From positions 2,666,001 through 2,730,000 of the forward strand of contig NZ_MODU01000004.1 in assembly GCF_001885075.1 (NCBI RefSeq): a stretch of 64,000 bases of DNA. Direction: 5' to 3'. The translations under genes were made by a program, and so were the position numbers. This DNA is from Alteromonas sp. V450 (GTDB lineage Bacteria; Pseudomonadota; Gammaproteobacteria; Enterobacterales; Alteromonadaceae). This document shows positions 39,037 to 47,833 of the stretch, one piece after another. The notes below the pieces were generated by a model. It was not told the DNA's origin. It saw nothing but the letters and a program-made list of their open reading frames with translations, and ran no database searches. Within the stretch, counting starts at the first letter, position 1. Each line of letters opens with the position of its first letter.

Positions 39037-39359
39037 GGTTGCTTGCCTCCAAAATGAAAATGTAAAATTCTTGTGGTAATGGTCAACACAATAGCTTTTC
39101 AACAATAAAGCAAAATGAGACTTTGGTCTTACGATAAATAATTAAGCAGTTATTCAATAACGTTGTTACCTTGCAGCGTTATGATCCAACAAAAAAGCGA
39201 GCACCTTTGCTAAATTCTCTCGTCTTTTCGCAAAGTTAGCTAACTAAGACTATAGTCGTATGCGACCATCGGCTTATTTTAATTTGAGATAATAAGTACA
39301 CAATCACCAATGTTAACGTTGAATTTACATTTAATTAACCACTTTTTGGAACATACACG
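39037..39359. promoter_or_regulatory. acs/porin divergent control region
   Basis: Carries two operator-like sites: AAAATGAGACTTTGGTCTTA at 39112-39131 and AAGACTATAGTCGTATGCGA at 39246-39265. The first matches the actP/crbS site closely and the second shares the AGAC..GTCGTA..CGACC pattern. The sites lie about 75-100 bp from the acs start and 93-114 bp from the porin start. Confidence 0.5.
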
Positions 39360-40523
39360 ATGAAAGCTAAAATAAAAAATTCAGCAACTGCTATAGCGCT
39401 TTGCTTAGCAGCATCAGGAACCACAGCACATGCCGCCAATTTTGGTGATACTAGTGTTAAATTCACAGGCTATGTAAAAGTTGACGCCATGCTCAGCGAT
39501 TATTCAGACGGCACGATAGCTTCTGGCAGCGTTGGTCGGGATTTTTACATTCCCTCTCTAACACCTGTTGGTGGGGCTGATGAAGACGCCCAATTCGACG
39601 CACACATAAGAACGTCGCGCTTTCGCTTCTCAACCTCAACGCCCACCGCTGAAGGCGACACAATAAAAGGCGTATTTGAACTCGACTTTGTTGTTACCGA
39701 TGGTGGAAACGAAAGAATTAGTAACTCGTATGTTCCGCGTGTACGTCACGCCTACATCGCTTACAAAAACTGGTTGGTTGGTCAAACGTGGACCACATTT
39801 ATGGATGTAGGCTCATTACCTGAATCACTTGATTTTATTGGGACCACAGACGGGATCACATTTGGTCGCCAAGTTATGGTTCGCTATACCAACGGAGGCC
39901 TGCAGCTGGCACTTGAAAACCCTGAATCAACCATAACGCCTTTTGGTGGCGGCGGTAGAATAGTAAGCGATGACAATAGCTTACCCGATTTTGTTGCTGC
40001 CTATACCCACAAGCAGGATTGGGGACACATCAAGATTGCTGGTTTATTTAGACAATTGTCTTACGATAACGGTGACGACATTGATGCAGATGAAACCAGT
40101 TACGGCGTATCACTTACTGGTAAATATAAACTGTCTAACGGTGATGACATTCGCTTTACCTTTAATACCGGTTCTGGCTTAGGCCGTTACAGTGCACTTA
40201 ACGCGGCAAATGGAGCAGTGTTAACTGAAAGCGGCGATCTCGAAACGATAGATACGACTGGTTACGGCGTAGCCTATCGCCATGTTTGGAACGAAAAAGC
40301 TCGCAGTAGTATTATGTTCTCTGCGTTTGACGCAGATAATGATACGTCGCTTACAGGTTTGTCAGTAACAGAAAGTACCTACAGCGCTCGCGTAAATTAC
40401 CTTTATTCACCAACAAAAGCCCTTACAGTAGGTGCTGAATACGCGTTCGCGCATCGAGAAGTTGAGGCGGGACTAGAGGGTGATATGAATCGTTTTCAAG
40501 TATCCGCTAAATACGCATTTTAA
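39360..40523 (+). CDS. DcaP-like outer-membrane porin
   Basis: 387 residues, signal peptide (ending TTAHA), then a beta-barrel with KFTGYVKVDAMLSDYSDG, FRFSTSTPTAEGDTIKGVFELDF and a C-terminal aromatic FQVSAKYAF. The N-terminal GYVKVDAM and TWTTFMDVG resemble DcaP-like porins for carboxylates. Divergent from acs, so it may admit acetate or other short acids; this is inference. Confidence 0.83.
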   Translation: MKAKIKNSATAIALCLAASGTTAHAANFGDTSVKFTGYVKVDAMLSDYSDGTIASGSVGRDFYIPSLTPVGGADEDAQFDAHIRTSRFRFSTSTPTAEGDTIKGVFELDFVVTDGGNERISNSYVPRVRHAYIAYKNWLVGQTWTTFMDVGSLPESLDFIGTTDGITFGRQVMVRYTNGGLQLALENPESTITPFGGGGRIVSDDNSLPDFVAAYTHKQDWGHIKIAGLFRQLSYDNGDDIDADETSYGVSLTGKYKLSNGDDIRFTFNTGSGLGRYSALNAANGAVLTESGDLETIDTTGYGVAYRHVWNEKARSSIMFSAFDADNDTSLTGLSVTESTYSARVNYLYSPTKALTVGAEYAFAHREVEAGLEGDMNRFQVSAKYAF

Positions 40524-40547
40524 GCATAGAGAACAAGTTAGAAAGAA

Positions 40548-40571
40548 AGGGCGCGTTACCAAACGCGCCCT
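40548..40571. terminator. bidirectional terminator, porin / Na-Pi transporter
   Basis: GGGCGCGTT-acc-AAACGCGCCC hairpin between two converging genes. The flanks are A-rich on one side and T-rich on the other. Confidence 0.7.
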
Positions 40572-40597
40572 ATTTCGTTCTAAACGTTCAACACGTG

Positions 40598-41752
40598 CTA
40601 AATAAATGTGAAAATAATGCTCAGCGGAAATAGAAAGAAAACTCCACCAACATACGCCGCACCGTATAGCTTCGTTTCTGAAGCGAGCACCGAAAGTTGA
40701 TAGGATAACATCAACGGGATATTTCTCAGCGCGGGCACGCCATAAATTACTGTTACACCTAGCACGTTGTAAATAAGATGAACTAAAGCGATTTGTAGCG
40801 CTACGCCGCTGTTTACACCAACAACGCCCAATGCTGCAATCAATGCAGTAATACATGTACCAATATTAGCACCTAGCGTAAAAGGGTAAATATCTCGCGC
40901 TTTTAAGACGCCTGTACCCACCAGTGGTACCATAAGTGACGTAGTCGTCGAAGAAGATTGTACCAGTACGGTCATGAATGCACCTGAGGCAATACCCGAT
41001 AGTGGACCTTGTCCAACGCTTTTGTGCAGCACCTCTTTCGCTTTACCCACCAGAAGCGATTTCATGATCTTCCCCATGTAGGTAATCGATATCATTATCA
41101 AAGCAATACCAATGAGAATTTTCACGATACCGGGGTAGATTGAAGGTAGAAATTGTAGTGCACTGGTCACCGCATCTGACAAAGGCTGCGTTGCTGCTTT
41201 AATGGGGTTAAAACCACTTATCCCCACACCTTCAGCCGAATGCAGAAGCGAAACAATATGCCCGCTAAGAAACTCCAAAACACCAAATGCCATCTCTAAA
41301 GGAAGAAATATAAGCACGGATAAAACGTTGAAAAAATCGTGGACTGTCGCTGCATTGAACGCCCGTTGAAACTCGTCCTTTTTTGCCACATGCCCCAAGC
41401 TTACTAAGGTATTAGTGATACTCGTACCAATGTTCGCCCCCATCATCATTGGTACGGCTATGGTTATCGGCAAGCCACCTGCGACCATGCCTACAATGAT
41501 TGATGTGACGGTGCTTGAAGACTGGATCAGCGCCGTCGACACCATCCCGATAATAAGCCCCATCACTGGATTGGAGGCAAAAGTAAATAGTGTTTTTGCC
41601 TGCTCACCTGCAGCGTATTGAAAGCCACTGCCGATCAAGCTAACCGCTAAAAGCATTACATAAATTAACAATACAAGCAGCAACCAACGCTGCCAATTTC
41701 GGTTACCTTCAAGCGTCTCAGGGGTTGCGAGTTGAGGGTCTGTTGTTGGCAT
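40598..41752 (-). CDS. Na+/phosphate cotransporter family protein (PF02690 repeats)
   Basis: 384 residues of the NptA/PitA-unrelated SLC34-like family. Two inverted repeats carry the hallmark QSSS: ALIQSSSTVTSIIVGMVAGG plus MMMGANIGTSITNTL, and VLVQSSSTTTSLMVPLVGTG plus FTLGANIGTCITAL. Starts at MPTTDPQLATPET; an in-frame ATG four codons upstream is possible. Substrate probably phosphate, Na+-coupled, but no Pho box was recognised. Confidence 0.88.
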   Translation of the reverse strand: MPTTDPQLATPETLEGNRNWQRWLLLVLLIYVMLLAVSLIGSGFQYAAGEQAKTLFTFASNPVMGLIIGMVSTALIQSSSTVTSIIVGMVAGGLPITIAVPMMMGANIGTSITNTLVSLGHVAKKDEFQRAFNAATVHDFFNVLSVLIFLPLEMAFGVLEFLSGHIVSLLHSAEGVGISGFNPIKAATQPLSDAVTSALQFLPSIYPGIVKILIGIALIMISITYMGKIMKSLLVGKAKEVLHKSVGQGPLSGIASGAFMTVLVQSSSTTTSLMVPLVGTGVLKARDIYPFTLGANIGTCITALIAALGVVGVNSGVALQIALVHLIYNVLGVTVIYGVPALRNIPLMLSYQLSVLASETKLYGAAYVGGVFFLFPLSIIFTFI

Positions 41753-41881
41753 AAATAAGCGCAAAATAAGTCAAAAAATTTATAGTATGACTTTCACATT
41801 ACACAAAAATGACGGAGCTTAGGTGATGCTCCGTCTGTATTGATGGCAGGCTATTTCTTTTTATCGGATGGCTATCGTAGA

Positions 41882-42934
41882 TTAATATCCCAGAGGATGT
41901 GCTCTTAGTACCTCATGTACCTGTGACAGGACCTGTTCAGACAGACTTAAATCGAACGCATCTAAATTTTCAGACAGTTGCGTCATTGTGGTGGCACCAA
42001 TAATGGTCGACGTTACACCAGGCACTTGTTTGCACCAAGCTAAGGCTAATTGTGACGGCGTTATTCCTGCCTCCTCTGCAATTTGCACATATTTAGCCGT
42101 TGCAGCTTGTGCTGGCGGCTTATCCCTAAACAAGCCCATGCGTTGTGCCAGTGTCCACCGGCTACCTTCTGGGCGCGCGCCATTTTGATACTTCCCACTC
42201 AACATGCCAGTTGCAAGGGGTGACCATGGTAGATAAGCAATGTTTTCCAGTTCACACATTTCAATAAGGTAAGGCCAGTCTTTGGCGTGAAGTAAACTGA
42301 ATTCGTTTTGAATGGATACCGGGCGGGGAACCCCCATTTCGTCACATAACCTTAAGTATGTGTGAATGCCCCAAGGCGTATCATCAGACAGCGCCCAGTG
42401 ACGAATCTTCCCTGCTTGCAATGCGCGGCTAATACCCATCAATATATCGCGCATGCCATCGACTTCACGCGCTCTATCTGTTTTGGTTGGGTTTGCACCA
42501 TCTGGCCAGTGTTTACCAAAATGTGGTGTTACTCTGTTAGGCCAGTGTAGTTGATAAACATCTATATAGTCTGTCTTTAAACGCTCAAGTGAATAGGCTA
42601 GCGCATGGTCAATTGCTTCGCCTGTAATACCACCTGCATTTCGAATGTACTTAAGACCACCTCCAGCTATCTTTGTCATCAAAACGATACTAGAGCGTTG
42701 GCTTGCATTACGAGAAAGCCAATTACCAATAATGCGTTCGGTATCACCGTACGTATCAGCGTTGGGTGGAACAGGATACATTTCTGCAGTATCAATAAAA
42801 TTTACGCCTCTGTTCAAGGCATAACTTATTTGCTCATCTGCATCTTGTTGCGTGTTTTGAATTCCCCAGGTCATCGTTCCCAAGCAAATATCTGAGACCT
42901 TCAGGTCGCTACTTCCTAAGCGATTAAACTTCAT
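41882..42934 (-). CDS. aldo/keto reductase, Tas-like
   Basis: 350 residues, TIM-barrel NADPH reductase. Catalytic tetrad in NFIDTAEMYPV (Asp, Tyr), a Lys in VLMTKIAGG and His in YQLHWPNRV; coenzyme segment PGVTSTIIGATTMTQLSENL near the end. Overall similar in length and layout to E. coli Tas (346 residues). It is 47 nt downstream of the chemoreceptor-like gene. Physiological substrate unknown. Confidence 0.9.
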   Translation of the reverse strand: MKFNRLGSSDLKVSDICLGTMTWGIQNTQQDADEQISYALNRGVNFIDTAEMYPVPPNADTYGDTERIIGNWLSRNASQRSSIVLMTKIAGGGLKYIRNAGGITGEAIDHALAYSLERLKTDYIDVYQLHWPNRVTPHFGKHWPDGANPTKTDRAREVDGMRDILMGISRALQAGKIRHWALSDDTPWGIHTYLRLCDEMGVPRPVSIQNEFSLLHAKDWPYLIEMCELENIAYLPWSPLATGMLSGKYQNGARPEGSRWTLAQRMGLFRDKPPAQAATAKYVQIAEEAGITPSQLALAWCKQVPGVTSTIIGATTMTQLSENLDAFDLSLSEQVLSQVHEVLRAHPLGY

Positions 42935-42981
42935 TGTGCCGTTACCTTCTTGTGAGCTATTCAGTTGAGCGTGAATACGTT

Positions 42982-44037
42982 CTAAGACACCTTTTTATCA
43001 GCTAACTCTGCCTCTACACGGGCGAGCCTACTTTCAATATCTCGTTTAGACTCAACCATTTCGTTAGCTAATTCTGCAAGTGATTTTAATTCTGCAAAAC
43101 CGAGTTTTCGCGTATCAATCATTTGATACTGACGTTTACAACGATAAAAGAAAGTTAGGAAATTAACAAAGGCGTGATGAAAAGTCGCAAAACTCTTGAT
43201 TAATACAAGAATTAATACGACAGAAGTCAGAACCGCAATACCAATACTATAAATACGGACACGTTCCTCTTGCTGTTCAATCATGGGCTGTAACGCAGTA
43301 TCAATTCCCTTTAACTGATTTTCAACCTTGTGCGCACTTTGCCTAAACTCACCTCGAAGGCCTTCGTTATGGGTTACTCCGAACAGAATATAAGCTTCAA
43401 GCAATGCGTTTAATGCTGTTTTGTACTGCGCGATTGTGTTCTGAAAGGCGACATCATTATCAGAGACAGAAAGAAGACCGCGAAGCTCAGTGATTTCTGC
43501 TGCAAAACGTGCTTCATTAGTAATCTGAAAGTTGCGCGTGGCCAACATCAATTGATTTAACGTATCTTTTAGCGCAGCGGTTTCCATCTGACTTGATGCA
43601 GCTAATCTCGCTTCTGAAACCCTTATTTCACGACGCAGTCCTTCATCAAAACGTAAACCAATTTTTCGTTGTATCGATACAACCTGTTGGAATTTCTCGC
43701 TGTATGTTTCAATCGAGCGTGAAAGGCTTTCAACATCAGTCACAGGTAACCTATATTCATCGAACAAAGGCACTAGTGTTTGTAGTCGAGCATTAAAAGA
43801 TACAACTTTCTCTGAAAACCTTTTGAAGTAAACCTCGTCATGCCTCAACAAAAAGTCTTTTTCGTGCCTGCGCATCTGAAGTAAATCGGTATTCATTCTT
43901 AAAAGTGCATCGCGCTGCTGATTAAGATGAATCAATTGCTGGGTAAAATAGTGCTGGCTAACCACCAACATACCAATCCCAACAACACAAATTAAGGTTA
44001 TCAACACCAAACGAGACTTTATCGAATCAAACTTCAT
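42982..44037 (-). CDS. chemoreceptor-like membrane protein lacking the signalling tip
   Basis: 351 residues. TM1 (VLITLICVVGIGMLVV, about 12-27), a periplasmic helical domain of about 230 residues (MRRHEKDFLLRHDEVYFKRF, like the HBM-type helical bimodular domain of chemoreceptors and histidine kinases), TM2 (IGIAVLTSVVLILVLIKSF, about 265-285), then a short cytoplasmic coiled coil ending DIESRLARVEAELADKKVS. No MCP methyl-accepting or kinase domain remains, so it is either a natural short sensor or a truncated relic. Confidence 0.78.
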   Translation of the reverse strand: MKFDSIKSRLVLITLICVVGIGMLVVSQHYFTQQLIHLNQQRDALLRMNTDLLQMRRHEKDFLLRHDEVYFKRFSEKVVSFNARLQTLVPLFDEYRLPVTDVESLSRSIETYSEKFQQVVSIQRKIGLRFDEGLRREIRVSEARLAASSQMETAALKDTLNQLMLATRNFQITNEARFAAEITELRGLLSVSDNDVAFQNTIAQYKTALNALLEAYILFGVTHNEGLRGEFRQSAHKVENQLKGIDTALQPMIEQQEERVRIYSIGIAVLTSVVLILVLIKSFATFHHAFVNFLTFFYRCKRQYQMIDTRKLGFAELKSLAELANEMVESKRDIESRLARVEAELADKKVS

Positions 44038-44369
44038 AGTAAGCCTTCCATCATAATTAGCAGACAGCTTTTATTAGTACTACCTAATGAAAACACGCCA
44101 TGAACAGTACTTACGAATCAATATAAGAGGAAAACCAAGCAAAGGTAATTAAACATTTGTAGAAAAGTAAAACAAAATTTGACCAACTTTCACGCTAGAT
44201 AGGGTGAACCCCCTATATCAGTTCAAGTTTTAGGGGTTCAGTATGAACGGGTATTTTGCTGCGATGATGTGTATCGCCCTTAAGGCTCACAAACGCGAGT
44301 ACACCCAGGTTTATGAGCCGTCACTTTGGCTAAAACTACCAAGCGCAGCCCTAGAATTTGGAGAAAACC
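44038..44369. promoter_or_regulatory. control region of protease 1
   Basis: Holds the 16-bp palindrome at 44200-44215 and a related inverted half TAGGGGTTC at 44231-44239. A possible 57-codon leader frame starts at 44243 with AGGGG upstream. No other gene seen. Confidence 0.6.
44200..44215 (+). promoter_or_regulatory. operator shared by the two S8 protease genes (site 1)
   Basis: TAGGGTGAACCCCCTA; the counterpart at 55812-55827 reads TAGGGGGAACCCCCCA on the coding strand of protease 2 (14 of 16 identical). Likely binding site for the response regulator encoded between the proteases. Confidence 0.6.
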
Positions 44370-44416
44370 ATGAAAAAGTTTGCCCTTACAACCCTTGCTG
44401 CTGCGATGCTTGCTAG
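44243..44416 (+). CDS. possible 57-residue leader ORF overlapping protease 1 start
   Basis: ATG at 44243 preceded by AGGGG at 6 nt; the frame ends inside the signal-peptide region of the protease gene, in a different frame, with a cysteine-rich end (VCPYNPCCCDAC). It may be a leader peptide that influences protease translation, or chance. Confidence 0.25.
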   Translation: MNGYFAAMMCIALKAHKREYTQVYEPSLWLKLPSAALEFGENHEKVCPYNPCCCDAC

Positions 44417-46847
44417 TCCTTCAGCTCAAACATTAGCGGATGCTTATATCGGCGCACAGATGGCCGACAAACTTGTAACGCTGTCGCCCACTGAATCGAT
44501 GATGGCAGTGGTGACATACGATCAGATGTCTCCCCTTGCAGAAGCGCAAGTAACACAACTGCTAAACCTAGGTATTACGGAAGGCGTTCAGTTTAAAAAC
44601 TTACCGATAATCGGCGTAGTTGCAACAAAAGCGCAAATAGAAGCGATTGCACAATTCGACGGAGTTCGCTCTATTTTTGCAAATAGAGAAATGACCCTGA
44701 TGAATGCGGATGCGCGTGAAATTACCGGCGTAGCTGACTTACAAGGCGAAGATTTTGCAGCAAGAAACGGTACCGAGTTTACCGGTAAAGGCTCTACGGT
44801 GTTGGTCATCGACTCAGGGATTGATGCGTCGCACCAGGACATCTTTTTCGGTGATACTGTGGTAGACAATGTTCAGGCAATCTTAAACCCAGGTGCACTG
44901 TCGATTGTTGGCATAACAGGCCCAACGTTTGCTAATCAAGTAAATACTGATTTGAATTCAGGCCATGGTACGCACTGTGCCGGTACTATTGCAGGGTCGG
45001 GCGAGATGTCTGGCGGCAAGCATCGTGGTGCAGCACCAGACGCAGACCTTATTGGTTATGGTTCAGGTGCGGCAGTATTACTGCTAGACACTATTGGTGG
45101 CTTTGATTACGCCATCAGCAAACAGTATACATTTGAAAACCCAATCAAAGTAATTAGCAACTCTTGGGGTTCAAGCGGTAAGTACGAGCCACTTGGGCCA
45201 GTGTCATTGGCTAGCTACAAAGCGCACACAATGGGCATGATAAGCGTATTTGCAGCAGGTAACTCTGGTCCAGGTGAAGACTCACACAATCCCTATGCAC
45301 AAATTCCATGGGGGCTTTCAGTTGGCGCAGGTGATAAATTTGGAAAATTAGCTGATTTTTCATCACGCGGTCTTAAGAGTGAAAGTGGTGACTTCACCAT
45401 GCCTGACGGTACCGAATGGACGTATAGCAACGATGTCAGCATTGTCGCGCCAGGGGTAGATATAATTTCTACACGAGCAGTGCTTAACGCAGCGGCAAAT
45501 GGTGGTGACGGCGACATTGGTGCAATCGAAACACAAAACCTGCCTTTCTACACCATGATTTCAGGCACATCAATGGCAACGCCACACGTTTCAGGCATCA
45601 TCACATTAATGCTGGAAGCTAACCCGTCGCTTGATAACCTTACAATAAAACGTTTACTACAAGAAACAGCGACAAATATGCCAGGTTACGAGCGCTGGGA
45701 AGTGGGTGCGGGTTATGTGAACGCACGCTCTGCGGTTGCAGCGGCATTGGACTACGACGTAGACCACAAAGTTACGGTAAACAACCTCGAAGAAAATAGC
45801 TTTAATGCTAACGCCATTGTTACAACTAGCGATAAAACAGAAAACTTTGAAGTATTTTATTCACCGGTTGGCGCACCTGAAATCAAAACCTTTGAGGTTG
45901 GCGCTGACGAAGTAATGGTGAAGGCGTCTGCCGATTCGTTTGCGAACCTAACAAAATTGGTACTTGTTGCACCTGATAACACAGAGTATCGCGGTAACCT
46001 AAGTACGCCAGTACTGGAAACCAGCATGCGCGTTGCTGCTCCAGCGATGGAAGGCACTTGGGGGGTTTACGTTTATGGCCTAACTTCACTATCGGGTGTA
46101 GAAGCAGACCCATTTGGTTTGACTAACGGCCCAGGTCTACCAGAAACGTTTGATGTGACTGTGTCTTTTGACATCGGTGGTGGTTTCGAAGGAATGGACG
46201 ACGTTGAAGGTCACCCACAGCAAAAAGCTATCGAATTTGCCGTTAGCGAGCGCCTGATGGACGCCGCTGGAGATGAAGGCTTTAAGCCGGACGACGTACT
46301 AACGCGTAAGGACTTTGCACGCTATGCTGTTATGGGCGGCGCGGTTAGACAATATCGCGACCTGCTAAACGATGTGGCACCTCAAACCGGTGCGGTGGAA
46401 GCAACGGACAAAGCATTTGTTGAATCTGTTATGGCAAACGGTGGAGCGCTAAAAGATAAGCTTCGTACACAAATGCCGGTACTTAGAAGCGTTAACGGCG
46501 ATGCCAACCCGTTAGGAAGCGTTACAAAACTAGATATTGCTTACTCTTTAGTACAAATGCTTGGACTACAAGACATGGCAACTAGCTTTGACCCTACACA
46601 GGACATTGTTGTGAGCTTTAGAGGCGAAGAAATAGCGCTATCTGACCAAGACAGCATTCCTGATAACATGAAAGGATACGTGCAGCTTGCACTTGATTTA
46701 TCGCTGATTGGTGCTGAATATAGCGTTGAGCAAGGTCCTTTCACGCTTTCACCTAAATTTACTGCGAAATATTCACCTGATACAGAAATTACGCGAGCAC
46801 ACTATGCCGTACTGGTATCGCGTTATTTCAAACAGTATTTTGAGTAA
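44370..46847 (+). CDS. secreted S8 subtilisin-like protease with SLH-like C-terminus (protease 1)
   Basis: 825 residues from the ATG with GGAG upstream; signal peptide MKKFALTTLAAAMLASPSAQTLA. An inhibitor-like I9 propeptide (about 30-120) precedes the catalytic domain with Asp148 (VLVIDSGIDASHQD), His199 (GHGTHCAGT) and Ser401 (SGTSMATPHVSG). A C-terminal region carries SLH-like repeats (EFAVSERLMDAA, then FKPDDVLTRKDFARYAV; later LSPKFTAKYSPDTEITRAHY). Its close paralogue lies at 53305-55755 and is transcribed toward it. Probably outer-surface or secreted. Confidence 0.93.
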   Translation: MKKFALTTLAAAMLASPSAQTLADAYIGAQMADKLVTLSPTESMMAVVTYDQMSPLAEAQVTQLLNLGITEGVQFKNLPIIGVVATKAQIEAIAQFDGVRSIFANREMTLMNADAREITGVADLQGEDFAARNGTEFTGKGSTVLVIDSGIDASHQDIFFGDTVVDNVQAILNPGALSIVGITGPTFANQVNTDLNSGHGTHCAGTIAGSGEMSGGKHRGAAPDADLIGYGSGAAVLLLDTIGGFDYAISKQYTFENPIKVISNSWGSSGKYEPLGPVSLASYKAHTMGMISVFAAGNSGPGEDSHNPYAQIPWGLSVGAGDKFGKLADFSSRGLKSESGDFTMPDGTEWTYSNDVSIVAPGVDIISTRAVLNAAANGGDGDIGAIETQNLPFYTMISGTSMATPHVSGIITLMLEANPSLDNLTIKRLLQETATNMPGYERWEVGAGYVNARSAVAAALDYDVDHKVTVNNLEENSFNANAIVTTSDKTENFEVFYSPVGAPEIKTFEVGADEVMVKASADSFANLTKLVLVAPDNTEYRGNLSTPVLETSMRVAAPAMEGTWGVYVYGLTSLSGVEADPFGLTNGPGLPETFDVTVSFDIGGGFEGMDDVEGHPQQKAIEFAVSERLMDAAGDEGFKPDDVLTRKDFARYAVMGGAVRQYRDLLNDVAPQTGAVEATDKAFVESVMANGGALKDKLRTQMPVLRSVNGDANPLGSVTKLDIAYSLVQMLGLQDMATSFDPTQDIVVSFRGEEIALSDQDSIPDNMKGYVQLALDLSLIGAEYSVEQGPFTLSPKFTAKYSPDTEITRAHYAVLVSRYFKQYFE

Positions 46848-46864
46848 AAACGCAACCCCTTGAT

Positions 46865-46902
46865 AACGGTGCCATTATTATATTTGATAATGGCACCGTT
46901 TT
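46865..46902 (+). terminator. terminator after protease 1
   Basis: AACGGTGCCATTAT pairs with ATAATGGCACCGTT (14 bp), followed by TTA. Located 18 nt after the stop. Confidence 0.8.
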
Positions 46903-46939
46903 AGGCTAAATTTTAAACAACACTGAAAGAGGTCATCCT

Positions 46940-47782
46940 ATGATGTATACTGCGATGAAATTCAGACAACTCGCCACTGTTGTTGCCACTACCCTACTGC
47001 TTATTACGTCTGCCAATGCACAGGTCGTTACACCTTCTACGCTTACCGTAAACGATAATAAAGTACAAGCAAAGCTGTCACTAACCAGTCTAATTGAAGT
47101 TGATTTAACTGTTGAGTTTGAAAATAGCCTTGGCCTAAATTCAAATGCCATCGACATAACTGCTGAGCTGATAAATCCAACAGACACAGGCATTACAGAT
47201 AGGCTCCCCTCTTTATTAACTAGCGCGGTGTCAGGATTTCCTGTGCTGGTCTCTATTGCGCCGAAACCAGACGCAGGTTTTGCATTTGAAGGCGTCGCTC
47301 AGGTTGAAATATATACCAAAGCCATTCACTACACGCCAAGTGTTCCATGGCGACTATTTACGTCTCATAACAATGGTGAATTTGAAGACATCACTACACT
47401 TACATCTTCAGGCAGCTATCGCGCTCGCGGCAGTACCGGGCAATTTTCTGATTTTATAATTTTGCTAGACACACGAGCACCCTCAGCAATTATAAGCGAT
47501 AAGTTCTTGCTTGTTAGCGAAACACTGAACGGCAATAGAGGGTTAATTAGCGCGCCACTAGAGGCGGTTTTGGATTCAGGAATAAGCGATTTAAATGCAG
47601 CACTCGCTAGTAACGACTATGACGCGGCTTTGACTATTGTTGACGGTTTGATAGTCGTGCTGGGAAATGCTTCTGGAAGTGAAATAGCCGATGTTTGGCG
47701 CTCAAGCAATGACTTAGTTAACGCTAAAGGAATGCTGATTTCACGTCTGCAAACGCTGCGCTATAGCCTGAGAATTATTTAA
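46940..47782 (+). CDS. exported protein of unknown function
   Basis: 280 residues with a signal peptide (MMYTAMKFRQLATVVATTLLLITSANA); the mature part is beta-rich in the first two-thirds and helical at the end (VLDSGISDLNAALASNDYDA). No catalytic motif seen. It sits between protease 1 and the FHA gene, starts after an AAGAGGT site, and is transcribed with the signalling genes. It may be a secreted effector or substrate of the proteases; this is only inference. Confidence 0.7.
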   Translation: MMYTAMKFRQLATVVATTLLLITSANAQVVTPSTLTVNDNKVQAKLSLTSLIEVDLTVEFENSLGLNSNAIDITAELINPTDTGITDRLPSLLTSAVSGFPVLVSIAPKPDAGFAFEGVAQVEIYTKAIHYTPSVPWRLFTSHNNGEFEDITTLTSSGSYRARGSTGQFSDFIILLDTRAPSAIISDKFLLVSETLNGNRGLISAPLEAVLDSGISDLNAALASNDYDAALTIVDGLIVVLGNASGSEIADVWRSSNDLVNAKGMLISRLQTLRYSLRII

Positions 47783-47833
47783 CTTGCTGCACGTAGTCGT
47801 GCGACAGTGAATATTGTTTTTTCGAGGTAAACA

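Noticed and set aside
44179..44194. TTGACCAACTTTCACG as a copy of the nucleoside-block palindrome
   Set aside because: Only the left half matches; no nucleoside context.
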